DNA from: SHZI01 sp963802215
GTDB taxonomy: Bacteria; Pseudomonadota; Gammaproteobacteria; Steroidobacterales; GCA-2729495
Length of the DNA stretch: 64,000 bases
Direction of reading: 5' to 3'
Assembly (NCBI GenBank): GCA_963802215.1
Contig: CAWDHQ010000002.1
Location: forward strand, 62,001-126,000
The translations under genes were made by a program, and so were the position numbers. Shown piece by piece: positions 42,262 to 51,338 of this stretch (the stretch's first letter is position 1; the number at the start of each line of letters is the position of its first letter). A model generated the notes under the pieces. The model searched no databases, was not told the origin of the DNA, and worked only from the letters and a program-made list of their open reading frames with translations.

Positions 42262-45200
42262 ATGACGAGAGTCCCTGCACTCCCGGGTCTGCTTTTCAGT
42301 CTCGTTGCGGTCGCCAGCGTGGCCGAGGCCGACAACGTGAACGGCACCTGGTCGAACGTCTTCGACTGGCCGCTGATTCCGATCCATACCGTGCTGCTGC
42401 CCGACGAGCGCGTGCTGAGCTACGGCAGTTCCGCGAACGGGCTCCAGGGCGGCAGCTTCATCTACGACGTCTGGGATCCCACTGGTGGTCTCGCGGGCGG
42501 CCATCAGACCCTGCCCAACCAGACCATCACTGACATCTTCTGCAGCTCCCAGGTCGTGCTTCCCGGCGGGACCGATGTCTTCATCGCCGGCGGCGACCGG
42601 TTGAACGCCGCCCGCACCCAGGTGCTAAACAGCGCGAACCAGAACTCAAACCTGTTCCGCCTGTCCGACAACACGCTCAACGCCCAGAGCAACATGCAGA
42701 GGCCGCGCTGGTACTCCACGTCGACCGTGCTTGCCAGCGGCGAGATCTACATCCAGGGCGGTAGTTCCGGCACCGACCGGCCGGAGGTCCGGCAGTCCAA
42801 CGGCGTATTCCGCCTCCTGTCAACGGCCAACACCTCCAGCTATGACTTCATGTACCCGCGCAACTGGGTAGCCCCGAGCGGACTCGTCTTCGGCTACGAC
42901 AGCGGCGGCAAGATGTACACGGTGGACCCGGCCGGTACCGGCACGTTCACCAGCAAGGGAACGTTCACGGGCCCGACGGGGAACGACGCCAGCGCCGTCA
43001 TGTTCCGGCCCGGCCGCATCCTCCAGTTTGGCGGCAACTCGAACCAGGCCCGCATCATCGACATCAACGGCACCAACCCCGTCGTGACCACGACGGGCAA
43101 CCTGCTGAAGAAGCGCGTGCTCGTGAACGGTACGGTGCTGCCGGACGGGCGGGTACTCGCCACGGGCGGCAGCGGCGCCTGGAACACGATGACGGACGTG
43201 ACCAACTACGCGGAGATCTGGGACCCCGGGACCGGCGTGTGGACCCAGCTCTCGAGCGGCGTGAAGGCCCGCCTCTACCATTCAGTCGCCCTGCTGCTTC
43301 CGGACGCGAGCGTGCTGGTGGGCGGCGGCGGCGCCAACAGCCCGACCACCAGCCTCCCGCAGAACAACACCAACATCGAGATCTACTACCCGCCCTACCT
43401 GTACGGCCCCGGCGGCGGGTTTGCCTCCCGCCCTGCAATTGCAGACGTGCAGGACAGCGTCAGCATCGGCGAGACCTTCCCCGTGGACTGGAGCGGGAGC
43501 GGCACGGTCAGCCGGGTAACCCTGATCAAGACGGGCTCGGTCACCCACAGCTGGAACATGGACCAGCGCTTCGTCGAGGCGACTTTCACGCTCAGCGGCA
43601 GCCGGGTCATGGTCCAGGCGCCGACCCGCGCCGCCGACGCGCCGCCGGGCTTCTACATCCTGTTCCTGCTGAACGCGGCGGGCACGCCCTCGGTTGGCAA
43701 GATCGTGGAGATCCCTGTCGCTGCCACGCCGAATCCGGCGGTGACGCCGGTGCTGTCGCCGCCAGGCAACCAGGCCGGTCCGCAGGGCACGGCGGTCAAC
43801 CTGCAACTTTCCGCCACGGACCCCAACGGCGACGAACTCGGCTACGCGGCCACCGGCCTGCCCGCTGGGCTTTCCATCAATCCTCTCACGGGACAGATCA
43901 GCGGCACGCCCACGACGCCGGGGAGCTACAACGTCGTGGTGGCGGCGAGCGACGGCGTCAACTCCGCAACCGCGAACCTGGTCTGGCAGATCACGCAGAT
44001 CGCCCCGCTGGTGCTCGCGCCGCTGCCGCAGCCGGCGCCGGTCGTGCACGGTTCCACGGTCAGCTTCACCGGCGTGGTGAGCAACGGCGTCGTCCCGCAG
44101 TACCGCTGGTTCTTCGATGACGGTACGCCGGAGACGAACTGGTCCAGCTCGCCGGACATCGAGCATGAGTTCACCCAGCCCGGCGTCTACTACGTCACGC
44201 TCACCGTGACGGACGCCCGCGGTGTCCAGCGGTTCAGCACGGTGCCTGTCACGGTGCACTTCCCGCTGACCGCCGTCGCGCCGGCATCATCCAGCAACCT
44301 GGCCTATGGCGCCCCTGGCGGTGCCACTGACAGGCTCTGGGTCGTCAACCAGGACAACAACTCCGTCAGCGTCTTCAATGCGGCCAGTAACGCGCGCCTG
44401 GCCGAGATCCCGGTGCAGCTGGCGCCCCGGTCGATCGCCGTCGCCCCTGACGGTTCGGTTTGGGTCACCAACAAGCAGTCCGCTTCCATCAGCATCATCG
44501 ACCCGGCAAGCCTGTCGGTCAGCGGCACCGTCCCGCTACCCCGCGGCTCCCAGCCCTTCGGCCTGGTCTTTGCGCCGGGCGGCAGCGTGGCGTACGTGGC
44601 GCTGGAGGCCCTCGGCAAGGTCGTAAAGGTTGCAGTGGGCTCGGGCGAGATACTGGACGAAGCGGACGTCGGCCCCCACCCGCGGCACGTCTCGGTGACC
44701 GGAGACGGGACGACGCTATACGTCTCCCGCTTCATCACGCCGCCACTGCCCGGGGAGGACAGCGCCGACGTCCAGCCCGGCACCGACGGAGGCGAGGTGG
44801 TCGAGCTGGCCACCGGCACGATGCAGGAGGTGCGCACGATCATCCTGCGGCACCTTTCGACACCCGATACCGCGATCGCGGGCAGCGGTGTCCCCAACTA
44901 CCTGGGGCCGGCGGTCATTTCGCCGGACGGGACCCAGGCTTTCGTCCCCTCGAAGCAGGACAACGTCCAGCGGGGCACCCTGCGCAGCGGCCTGAACCTG
45001 AACTTCCAGAGCACGGTCCGCGCCATAACCTCCCGGCTCGACCTGACGACCGATACCGAGGACCTCAGCCGGCGAATCGATCACGACAATTCCAGCGTCA
45101 CCAGCGCGATCGCGTTCGACAAGCTCGGCGTGTACGCCTTCGCCGCCCTGGAAACGAGCCAGGAGGTGGCCGTGGTGGGCGCCCACACGGGCATCCAGGT

Positions 45201-46452
45201 CCTGCGCTTGGACGTCGGACGGGCCCCCCAGGGCCTTCTGGTGTCACCGGATGGCTCGCGGCTTTACGTCAGCAATTTCATGGACCGCACGGTTGACGTC
45301 TTCGACCTCACGCCACTGGTGGTCGATGGGGTCGCCAGCGTGCCTCACGTGGCCACCCTGCAGCCGGTCGCCAGTGAGCTGCTGCCGCCCAACATCCTGC
45401 TGGGCAAGCAGCTGTTCTACGACGCCCGCGACCCGCGCCTGGCCCTGGACCGCTACATGAGCTGTGCGACATGCCACAACGACGGTGGCACCGACGGGCG
45501 TGTGTGGGACATCACGGGCATGGGCGAAGGCCTGCGCAACACGATCAGCCTGCGAGGCCGCGCCGCCGGCCAGGGCTTCCTCCACTGGAGCAACAACTTC
45601 GACGAGCTTCAGGATTTCGAGGGACAGATCCGCACGCTTTCCGGTGGTACGGGACTGATGAGCGACGAGGATTTCAACGCGGGCACACGCAGCCAGCCGC
45701 TCGGCGACCCGAAGGCGGGCCTGAGCCCGGATCTCGATGCGCTGGCGAATTACGTGGCCTCCCTGTCCACCTTCGAGCCGAGTCCCGCCCGAAACGGCGA
45801 TGGCAGCCTGACGCCCGAGGCTGAAGCTGGCCGGGACGTCTTTGCCCGGCTGAACTGCGCGGCCTGCCACGGCGGCGCCGCGTTCACCACCAGCGGACCC
45901 GGAACGTTCGTGGATGTCGGTACGATCACGCAGCCGACCAGCGGCCAGCGCCTCGGCCAGGGTCTGCTCACCGGCATCGATGTCCCGACGCTGCGCGACG
46001 TGTGGGCAACGGCCCCCTACCTGCACGACGGATCGGCGCCGACCCTGGACGCTGCCATCACACGGCACGCCGCCGTGCCGGCGCCCGACCTCCCGGCCCT
46101 CGTCGCTTATGTGGAGCAGATCGGGGGCGATGAGGGCCCGGCGCCCATCGCCGACGAGGACGCGGACGGGGTCGTCGACGCCCTGGACAACTGCGGCATG
46201 GTGGCCAATCCCGGTCAGTGTGACTCGGACGGCGATGGCTACGGCAACCGCTGCGACGCCGACCTCAACAACAATGACGTCGTCAATGCCCAGGACAGCG
46301 CGCTCTTCCGCGCGGAACTAGGCCGGCCCAGCGTTGCGCCCGCCTACAACCCGGCTGACCTGAACTGCAGTGGCAGCGTGAACGCGCAGGACAACGCCCT
46401 GTTCCGCAGCATGATTGGCCAGCTGCCCGGCCCGTCTGGCCTGGTGCCCTGA
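42262..46452 (+). CDS. Secreted copper-radical oxidase/beta-propeller/di-heme cytochrome fusion protein
   Basis: The 1396-residue product has a Sec signal peptide (about 1-23). Residues 25-490 form a galactose/glyoxal oxidase domain with every key residue visible: Cys94 and Tyr151 (the Tyr-Cys cofactor pair, in DIFCSSQVV and RPRWYSTS), Tyr339-His340 (ARLYHSVALLLPD) and His429 (VTHSWNMDQR). Next come a He_PIG-type Ig domain (about 495-578), a PKD domain (583-667), a YVTN-like beta-propeller (670-1020) and a di-heme cytochrome c peroxidase/MauG-like domain with CATCH (1068-1072), CAACH (1199-1203) and YLHDG (His1255). The end holds TSP3-like Asp repeats (1298-1335) and two dockerin-like repeats. 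The frame is intact. Copper oxidases of this type make an aldehyde or acid plus H2O2; the heme part could use that H2O2 or pass electrons on. Substrate unknown. Confidence 0.88.
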   Translation: MTRVPALPGLLFSLVAVASVAEADNVNGTWSNVFDWPLIPIHTVLLPDERVLSYGSSANGLQGGSFIYDVWDPTGGLAGGHQTLPNQTITDIFCSSQVVLPGGTDVFIAGGDRLNAARTQVLNSANQNSNLFRLSDNTLNAQSNMQRPRWYSTSTVLASGEIYIQGGSSGTDRPEVRQSNGVFRLLSTANTSSYDFMYPRNWVAPSGLVFGYDSGGKMYTVDPAGTGTFTSKGTFTGPTGNDASAVMFRPGRILQFGGNSNQARIIDINGTNPVVTTTGNLLKKRVLVNGTVLPDGRVLATGGSGAWNTMTDVTNYAEIWDPGTGVWTQLSSGVKARLYHSVALLLPDASVLVGGGGANSPTTSLPQNNTNIEIYYPPYLYGPGGGFASRPAIADVQDSVSIGETFPVDWSGSGTVSRVTLIKTGSVTHSWNMDQRFVEATFTLSGSRVMVQAPTRAADAPPGFYILFLLNAAGTPSVGKIVEIPVAATPNPAVTPVLSPPGNQAGPQGTAVNLQLSATDPNGDELGYAATGLPAGLSINPLTGQISGTPTTPGSYNVVVAASDGVNSATANLVWQITQIAPLVLAPLPQPAPVVHGSTVSFTGVVSNGVVPQYRWFFDDGTPETNWSSSPDIEHEFTQPGVYYVTLTVTDARGVQRFSTVPVTVHFPLTAVAPASSSNLAYGAPGGATDRLWVVNQDNNSVSVFNAASNARLAEIPVQLAPRSIAVAPDGSVWVTNKQSASISIIDPASLSVSGTVPLPRGSQPFGLVFAPGGSVAYVALEALGKVVKVAVGSGEILDEADVGPHPRHVSVTGDGTTLYVSRFITPPLPGEDSADVQPGTDGGEVVELATGTMQEVRTIILRHLSTPDTAIAGSGVPNYLGPAVISPDGTQAFVPSKQDNVQRGTLRSGLNLNFQSTVRAITSRLDLTTDTEDLSRRIDHDNSSVTSAIAFDKLGVYAFAALETSQEVAVVGAHTGIQVLRLDVGRAPQGLLVSPDGSRLYVSNFMDRTVDVFDLTPLVVDGVASVPHVATLQPVASELLPPNILLGKQLFYDARDPRLALDRYMSCATCHNDGGTDGRVWDITGMGEGLRNTISLRGRAAGQGFLHWSNNFDELQDFEGQIRTLSGGTGLMSDEDFNAGTRSQPLGDPKAGLSPDLDALANYVASLSTFEPSPARNGDGSLTPEAEAGRDVFARLNCAACHGGAAFTTSGPGTFVDVGTITQPTSGQRLGQGLLTGIDVPTLRDVWATAPYLHDGSAPTLDAAITRHAAVPAPDLPALVAYVEQIGGDEGPAPIADEDADGVVDALDNCGMVANPGQCDSDGDGYGNRCDADLNNNDVVNAQDSALFRAELGRPSVAPAYNPADLNCSGSVNAQDNALFRSMIGQLPGPSGLVP

Positions 46453-46479
46453 CGCACCGCCGCTGCCTTCACTGGACGA

Positions 46480-46875
46480 TCAGGCAACGACCATGAAGCT
46501 CGCTTCGGTTTCCGCCACCAGGGAACCGTCGCCGGCCTTCAGCATGCGTCCTTCCAGGAACGCCACCTTGCCCTTGCGGCGCAGGAGCCGGCCTTCGAGC
46601 AGCACGCGGGTGCCAATGACCAGCGGCTGGCGGTAACGGATCTCGCAGCGGGCGGTGTGGGCGCGGATGCCCTTGAGGAACATCCAGTTGGCCATGACGT
46701 CGTCCAGCGCGCTGAAGACGATGCCACCGTGGGTCAGCTGATCGTAGCCGCCATGATCGGGCCCGGGGGTGAACTCCGAGCGGCAGACATCCTGGTCGTC
46801 GATGTGAAAGTGCAGCCGCAGCCCGATCGGGTTGCCGGGGCCGCAGACGAAACAGCGATTGGCATCGGGTCGCAC
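46480..46875 (-). CDS. PaaI-type hotdog thioesterase
   Basis: The 131-residue product has the single hotdog fold of PaaI-like thioesterases: CFVCGPGNPIGLRLHF at the N-terminus, LTHGGIVFSALDDVMANW with the family HGG motif and catalytic Asp, and YRQPLVIGTRVLLEGRLLRRKGKVAF. Probably hydrolyses an acyl-CoA, substrate unknown. GTG start; divergent from the HIT gene with 29 bp between. Confidence 0.85.
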   Translation of the reverse strand: MRPDANRCFVCGPGNPIGLRLHFHIDDQDVCRSEFTPGPDHGGYDQLTHGGIVFSALDDVMANWMFLKGIRAHTARCEIRYRQPLVIGTRVLLEGRLLRRKGKVAFLEGRMLKAGDGSLVAETEASFMVVA

Positions 46876-46904
46876 CGCTCCTATGCTAGCTGCGGAGGTG
46901 GCCC

Positions 46905-47336
46905 GTGGCCTACGACCCGAACAATATTTTTGCGAAGATCCTGCGTGGCGAGGTGCCGTCCCACAAGGTCTACGAGGATGCCGACACCATCGCGATCCTG
47001 GACGTCATGCCCCAGTCCGACGGGCACACGCTGGTCATCCCGAAGGCGGCAGCGGAAAACCTGTTCGAACTGGACACGGCCATGGCGGAGGCGGTCATGC
47101 GCACCGGCCAGCGGCTGGCGCTGGCGGTGCGGCGCGCTTTCCACCCCGACGGTGTCACGCTGATGCAGTTCAACGGGGCGGAGGCCGGCCAGACGGTGTT
47201 TCACTTCCACCTGCACGTGGTGCCGCGCTATGCCGGGCAACCGCTTCGCGCCCACGGGCGTGGTTTCGCCGACCCGGCGGTGCTGACGGAGCAGGCCGCG
47301 CGCCTCCGGGCCGCGATCGAGGCCCTCCGCTCCTAG
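46905..47336 (+). CDS. HIT family hydrolase
   Basis: The 143-residue product is a HIT-fold nucleotide hydrolase of the HinT/YcfF or Hit-like group. It shows NNIFAKILRGEVPSHKVYEDA, DGHTLVIPK and the histidine triad HFHLHVVPRY that forms the nucleotidyl intermediate. GTG start. Its 3' end overlaps crcB by 4 bp on the opposite strand. Confidence 0.92.
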   Translation: MAYDPNNIFAKILRGEVPSHKVYEDADTIAILDVMPQSDGHTLVIPKAAAENLFELDTAMAEAVMRTGQRLALAVRRAFHPDGVTLMQFNGAEAGQTVFHFHLHVVPRYAGQPLRAHGRGFADPAVLTEQAARLRAAIEALRS

Positions 47337-47713
47337 GCTGGACGACCCGAGGCCAGCAGGAAACCCACCCACGCCGCTGCCAGGCCGAGGATTACCTGCA
47401 GGATGACCGTGGAGATGGCCGTGACTGTCTGGCCTGCCCGGAGCAATACGAGCGTCTCCAGCGAGAAGGCCGAAAAGGTGGTGTAGCCGCCCAGCAACCC
47501 GGTAACCAGGAGCAGCCTGGCCTCGGGGCCCAGCAGCGCGCGGGATTCGGCCAGGCCGGCCAGCAGCCCGATCAGAAGGGAGCCCGTGACGTTGACGACC
47601 AGGGTGCCGGCCGGAAACGAGGCCAGCGCCCCGGCCCCGGGAACGAGCACCCGCTGGGCGTAGCCGCTGACCAGGTAACGCAGGGCTGAACCGACGGCGC
47701 CGCCGGACGCCAC
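47333..47713 (-). CDS. crcB: Fluoride efflux channel CrcB/Fluc
   Basis: Fluc exports fluoride as a dual-topology dimer. The 126-residue product has four helices and the motifs GGAVGSALRY, GTLVVNVTGSLLIG and GLLGGYTTFSAFSLE, which hold the central sodium and the fluoride-lining Phe/Thr. The GTG at 47713 starts right at the first helix; a CTG at 47737, inside the upstream gene's end, would add the residues normally seen before GG. No fluoride riboswitch is visible. Confidence 0.88.
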   Translation of the reverse strand: MASGGAVGSALRYLVSGYAQRVLVPGAGALASFPAGTLVVNVTGSLLIGLLAGLAESRALLGPEARLLLVTGLLGGYTTFSAFSLETLVLLRAGQTVTAISTVILQVILGLAAAWVGFLLASGRPA

Positions 47714-47733
47714 GAGCAGCAGGTCACGCAGGT

Positions 47734-48774
47734 TCAGGGCGCGAACTCCCGCGCCGGCGTCGGAACACCGGCGGAGCGGGAATCCCGGCTCTGCTTCTCC
47801 TTCCGCAGGTTGCGCACCGCCTTGCGGAACAGGCTGCGGAGTTCGTTGCCATCGTCCGGCGCCGCAGCCACTCCGATGGTCACTGCCAGGCGCCGCATGG
47901 CGTAGTCGAAATCCTGGGTGCCCGAGAAAACGTCGTGACGGATCCGGTTCGCAACGGCATCGGCAGCGGCCCGGCCACAGCGGGGCAACAGAATGACGAA
48001 CTCATCACCGCCATACCGGGCACAGAGGTCGCGCTCACGGGTTGCCCGCTGGATGCTCGCGGCAACCGAACGGAGGGCGCGATCGCCGGCTTCATGACCG
48101 AATCGGTCGTTGATCTGGCCGAGCTGCTCGACATCGATCATCAGCAGGGCGCTTGGCGCTCCCGACCGGCCCGCCGCGGCATGCTCTGCCTCCGCCAGCT
48201 TGCTGAAGCTGCGCAGGTTGTAGAGACCCGTCAGATCATCCCGCTCGGCCAGGAAGCGGATCGTCCGGGTTGCCCGGTCCAGGTCGCTGGACAGCGCACT
48301 GGTGAGGAAGGCCACCAGCAGAGTCGGCGCCATCTCGGCAAACAGGCCGATGAGTGCGGGCATTGCCAGCCCGTCCAGCCCCTGCGCCAGCGCACCGAGA
48401 AGCAGCCTCGCGGCCAGGATCATGAGCAGCAGCAGCCCGGTCGCACGGCGGCCCAGCAGCAGGGCGGCGGTGACCACCGGCAGGAGGTAGAGGTGGCTGA
48501 GCGGCCCTGCGCTCTCGCCGGCCTGGGCCATGAGGGCGGTGATGAGCAGCGCCATCGCAACCGTCTCCAGCACCAGCCGCAGGCGTGGCTCGTTCCGGAG
48601 GCGCGGCACCAGGGGCATCGCGAGCACGGCAATGCCAAACGTGAGGAGCGTCAGAAACCAGATCGTGGAGCTCGCGATCGCATCCCGGGCCACGAAGTAG
48701 AACAGCGCCGTGACCAGCAGCAGCAGCAGCTGGACTTCCCGGATGCTCCGCGCGATGCCCTGCAAGGCGTCCAT
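47734..48774 (-). CDS. Membrane-bound diguanylate cyclase (GGDEF)
   Basis: The 346-residue product has an N-terminal block of about six hydrophobic helices (roughly 15-180) and a C-terminal GGDEF domain, starting RDDLTGLYNLRSF with the active motif YGGDEF. RERD five residues before GGDEF is the RxxD inhibitory site, so product feedback by c-di-GMP is likely. The membrane part is a sensor of unknown signal. I chose the ATG at 48774; a GTG at 48795 overlaps the end of ctpA. Confidence 0.9.
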   Translation of the reverse strand: MDALQGIARSIREVQLLLLLVTALFYFVARDAIASSTIWFLTLLTFGIAVLAMPLVPRLRNEPRLRLVLETVAMALLITALMAQAGESAGPLSHLYLLPVVTAALLLGRRATGLLLLMILAARLLLGALAQGLDGLAMPALIGLFAEMAPTLLVAFLTSALSSDLDRATRTIRFLAERDDLTGLYNLRSFSKLAEAEHAAAGRSGAPSALLMIDVEQLGQINDRFGHEAGDRALRSVAASIQRATRERDLCARYGGDEFVILLPRCGRAAADAVANRIRHDVFSGTQDFDYAMRRLAVTIGVAAAPDDGNELRSLFRKAVRNLRKEKQSRDSRSAGVPTPAREFAP

Positions 48775-48784
48775 GGGCAGCGTG

Positions 48785-50008
48785 CTAGTTGGCACGGGTC
48801 TGGAGGAGCGGACCGCTTCCCAGCACGCGCGTGGCCTGCAGCAGACCGGCTTCCGCATCGCCGGCGCCCAGCTCCACGTCGGGCGCTATCCCCTGCCCCT
48901 GGATCGACACACCGGAGGGCGTGAAGTAGCGGGATGTCGTCAGCTTGATGGCCCGTCCACCCGACACAGGCATCACCGTCTGCACGGAGCCCTTGCCAAA
49001 CGTGCGGGTGCCCACCACTGTCGCCCGCCGGTGAGCCTGCAGGGCGCCAGCCACGATCTCGGAAGCGGATGCAGACCCGCCATTCACCAGGACCACCAGC
49101 GGTGCGCCGGCGAGCAGGTCACCCGGTGCCGCGTCGTGGCGGAACGTGGCGTCCCGGGTCCGGCCGCTGGCTGTCACGATGATGCCTTCGTCGAGGAAGC
49201 TGTCCGCCACAGCGACGGCGGCATCGAGCACTCCGCCCGGATTGTCCCGGAGGTCGAGCACGAGACCACGAATGTCGCCGGCTGTCGACGCGTTCAGGCG
49301 CGCCAGTTCGCGACGGAGATCCTTCGCCGTGGTGTCGCTGAACTGGGAAATACGGATATAGCCGAAACGGCCATCCAGCAGCCGGGAGCGGACACTGTGG
49401 ACGTCCACGGCGCTGCGCTGGAGATTGAAGGCCAGCGGCTCCGCATGCCCGTCCCGGGTCACGGTTAGCGCCACATGGCTGCCCGCGGGACCCCGCATCC
49501 GGAGAATCGCCTGGCTCACGTTCGCGTGATCCACCGGTTCACCGTCGATCGCCAGGATGGCGTCACCAGCCTTGATGCCCGCCCGGTAGGCCGGCGTGCC
49601 CTCGATCGGAGTCACCACGCCAACCCGGCCGTCATCGGGTTGGAGTTCGAGACCGACACCGGTGTAGGTGCCGCTCGTATTGATGCGGATCTCCTCGTAT
49701 TCGCGGGGATCCAGGAACTGGGAGTGGGGATCGAGTTCCGCCAGCATCCCGCGGACGGCGTTGTCCATGAGCTGATGGTCGGAAACCGGTTCCACGTACT
49801 CGCGCTTCACGCGCTCCAGTATTTCGGCCAGCACCCGGGCGTCATCGGGGGGCAGGCCGGGCGGCAGGACCGGGGGTACCCGCAGTGACGAAGCGTTCAG
49901 GCCGGCCGGGGTGAAACCGGCCAGCACCGCCCCACCGAGAGCGAGTCCGACCCCCAGCAGGATGCCGGTGAGCAGGGGCAACAAGCCACTGATACGAAAA
50001 GGTTTCAC
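48785..50008 (-). CDS. ctpA: Carboxy-terminal processing protease, S41 family
   Basis: CtpA-type proteases cut periplasmic proteins near their C-termini. The 407-residue product has an N-terminal export signal or anchor (about 8-31), a PDZ domain (GVGLELQPDDGRVGVV, about 115-190), and the S41 core with VLDLRDNPGGVLDAAV, the Ser nucleophile in GSASASE (311-317) and the catalytic Lys339 in TFGKGSV. I chose the GTG at 50008, as earlier in-frame starts give no signal peptide. It follows envC, the order seen in Pseudomonas, where CtpA degrades cell-wall hydrolases. Confidence 0.93.
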   Translation of the reverse strand: MKPFRISGLLPLLTGILLGVGLALGGAVLAGFTPAGLNASSLRVPPVLPPGLPPDDARVLAEILERVKREYVEPVSDHQLMDNAVRGMLAELDPHSQFLDPREYEEIRINTSGTYTGVGLELQPDDGRVGVVTPIEGTPAYRAGIKAGDAILAIDGEPVDHANVSQAILRMRGPAGSHVALTVTRDGHAEPLAFNLQRSAVDVHSVRSRLLDGRFGYIRISQFSDTTAKDLRRELARLNASTAGDIRGLVLDLRDNPGGVLDAAVAVADSFLDEGIIVTASGRTRDATFRHDAAPGDLLAGAPLVVLVNGGSASASEIVAGALQAHRRATVVGTRTFGKGSVQTVMPVSGGRAIKLTTSRYFTPSGVSIQGQGIAPDVELGAGDAEAGLLQATRVLGSGPLLQTRAN

Positions 50009-50084
50009 GGTAGTCCACACGCCGCAGCGGGTTTTGACAGTAGCACAGGGTCCGGCAGCCGGGGATGGACTGGCACACAGTCCT

Positions 50085-51284
50085 CTAGTTGCCCCATTGG
50101 CGGGGATTGACCGGCCGGCCGTTGCGGCGCACCTCGTAGTAGAGCGCCGGGCGGGGCTGCCCGCCGGTATCGCCCACATGGGCCAGCACGTCGCCGGCCG
50201 ATACCCGGTCACCCACCTCGCGGGTGAGGTCCTGGTTGTGGCCATAGAGGCTCAGGTATCCCCCGCCATGATCCAGGACCAGCAGCTGCCCGAGGCCGGG
50301 CAGCCAGTCGGCGTAGACCACCTTGCCCGGCCGGACGGTGCGGACTTCCGCCCCGGCAGGCGCCGCGATGAGGACGCCGTCCCAGCGCATCTGGCCACCC
50401 GCCCGGGACTGGCCGAAATCGGCGAGCAACTGACCCGCTACCGGCCACTTGCCCTTGCCCAGCGGCTTGCCCTTCGCGGGCGCCGCCGGTGCCTTGTCCG
50501 GCGCCCGGGTTTCCTGGCGGGCCCTGGCGGCGGCCCGCTCGAGGTCCCGCAGCACGCGCTCCAGGCTGGCGGCCTGGGTCCGGGCCCGCGCCAGCTGGCG
50601 GTTCTGGCCCTTTACCTGGGCGTCCAGCTCGGCGACCACTGCGGCGCGCTGCTTCCGCGACCCTTCCAGCTCTGCCAGCTGCTCGCTCCGCCGGGCCTCG
50701 AGCACGGCCAGTGCGGCTTCCTGTTCGCTGACCGCCAGGAGGTCCCGCTCGAGGGCCTCGAGACTGGCCTGTATGGAACCGAGCAGCTCGCTCCGGCTTT
50801 GGGCCAGGTAGGCCAGCCAGGTGACCCGGCGCCCGATCTCAGCGGGATCTTCCTGATTGAAGAAGGCCCGCACCCGTTCGCTGCCGCCGGTCATATGGGC
50901 AAGCCGCAGCTGGCCGGCCAGCGCGGCCCGCTGGCGCTCGATGCGATCACGGGCGGTCGTCACCTGGAGGTTGAGTTCCCGGAGCCGCCGCTGCGCTTCG
51001 GCAAGTTCCCGGCGGGTGGCGTTCAGCGCCTGCCGGGTCCGTGATGCGGCGGTTTCCGCCTCCCGCAGCTGCTTGTCCAGTTCGCTGCGCCTGGCCCGGT
51101 CCTGGCGGGTCTGCTTCTCGAGATCCCGGATGCGATCCCGCACCTTTGCGAGATCCTCCTTCGTCTGGCCGGTGCTCTTCGTCGTGCCCGGGGTGCTTTT
51201 CTGGGTGGCCTTCTGGGCAGCCGCTGGCCCGCCTGGCAGGGACACGAGCAGCGCCAGCGCGAGACAGGACAACACACGGATCAT
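50085..51284 (-). CDS. envC: Murein hydrolase activator EnvC
   Basis: EnvC activates the amidases AmiA and AmiB at the division septum. The 399-residue product has a signal peptide (about 1-23), a long coiled coil (about 40-260) and a LytM/M23 domain from about 280. The LytM zinc ligands are degenerate (MRWDGVLIAAPAG where active enzymes have His and Asp), as in true EnvC, so it is a regulator not a peptidase. It is divergent from the rhodanese-grxC-secB block, as in E. coli. Confidence 0.93.
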   Translation of the reverse strand: MIRVLSCLALALLVSLPGGPAAAQKATQKSTPGTTKSTGQTKEDLAKVRDRIRDLEKQTRQDRARRSELDKQLREAETAASRTRQALNATRRELAEAQRRLRELNLQVTTARDRIERQRAALAGQLRLAHMTGGSERVRAFFNQEDPAEIGRRVTWLAYLAQSRSELLGSIQASLEALERDLLAVSEQEAALAVLEARRSEQLAELEGSRKQRAAVVAELDAQVKGQNRQLARARTQAASLERVLRDLERAAARARQETRAPDKAPAAPAKGKPLGKGKWPVAGQLLADFGQSRAGGQMRWDGVLIAAPAGAEVRTVRPGKVVYADWLPGLGQLLVLDHGGGYLSLYGHNQDLTREVGDRVSAGDVLAHVGDTGGQPRPALYYEVRRNGRPVNPRQWGN

Positions 51285-51308
51285 CGTCTGGGCAGTTTAG
51301 GCCATGGT

Positions 51309-51314
51309 TATAAT
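51309..51314 (+). promoter_or_regulatory. -10 element of the rhodanese-grxC-secB-gpsA operon
   Basis: A perfect TATAAT lies 24 bp before the rhodanese start, in the 54-bp gap shared with envC. No clear TTGACA is found 16-18 bp upstream. Confidence 0.5.
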
Positions 51315-51338
51315 GCGCCGCCAGCCAGATCGGACCCC

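Noticed and set aside
42262..46452. Frameshift or gene fusion by sequencing error in the large oxidase
   Set aside because: Domains join through Pro/Ala-rich linkers in one frame with no stop, and the module order (oxidase, Ig, PKD, propeller, heme, calcium repeats) is coherent for a secreted multidomain protein.
47714..47760. Fluoride riboswitch before crcB
   Set aside because: The upstream sequence is the end of the diguanylate cyclase gene and shows no crcB-motif core.
50085..51284. Active M23 endopeptidase
   Set aside because: The zinc-binding His and Asp are missing from the LytM domain, so it is an EnvC-type activator rather than a hydrolase.
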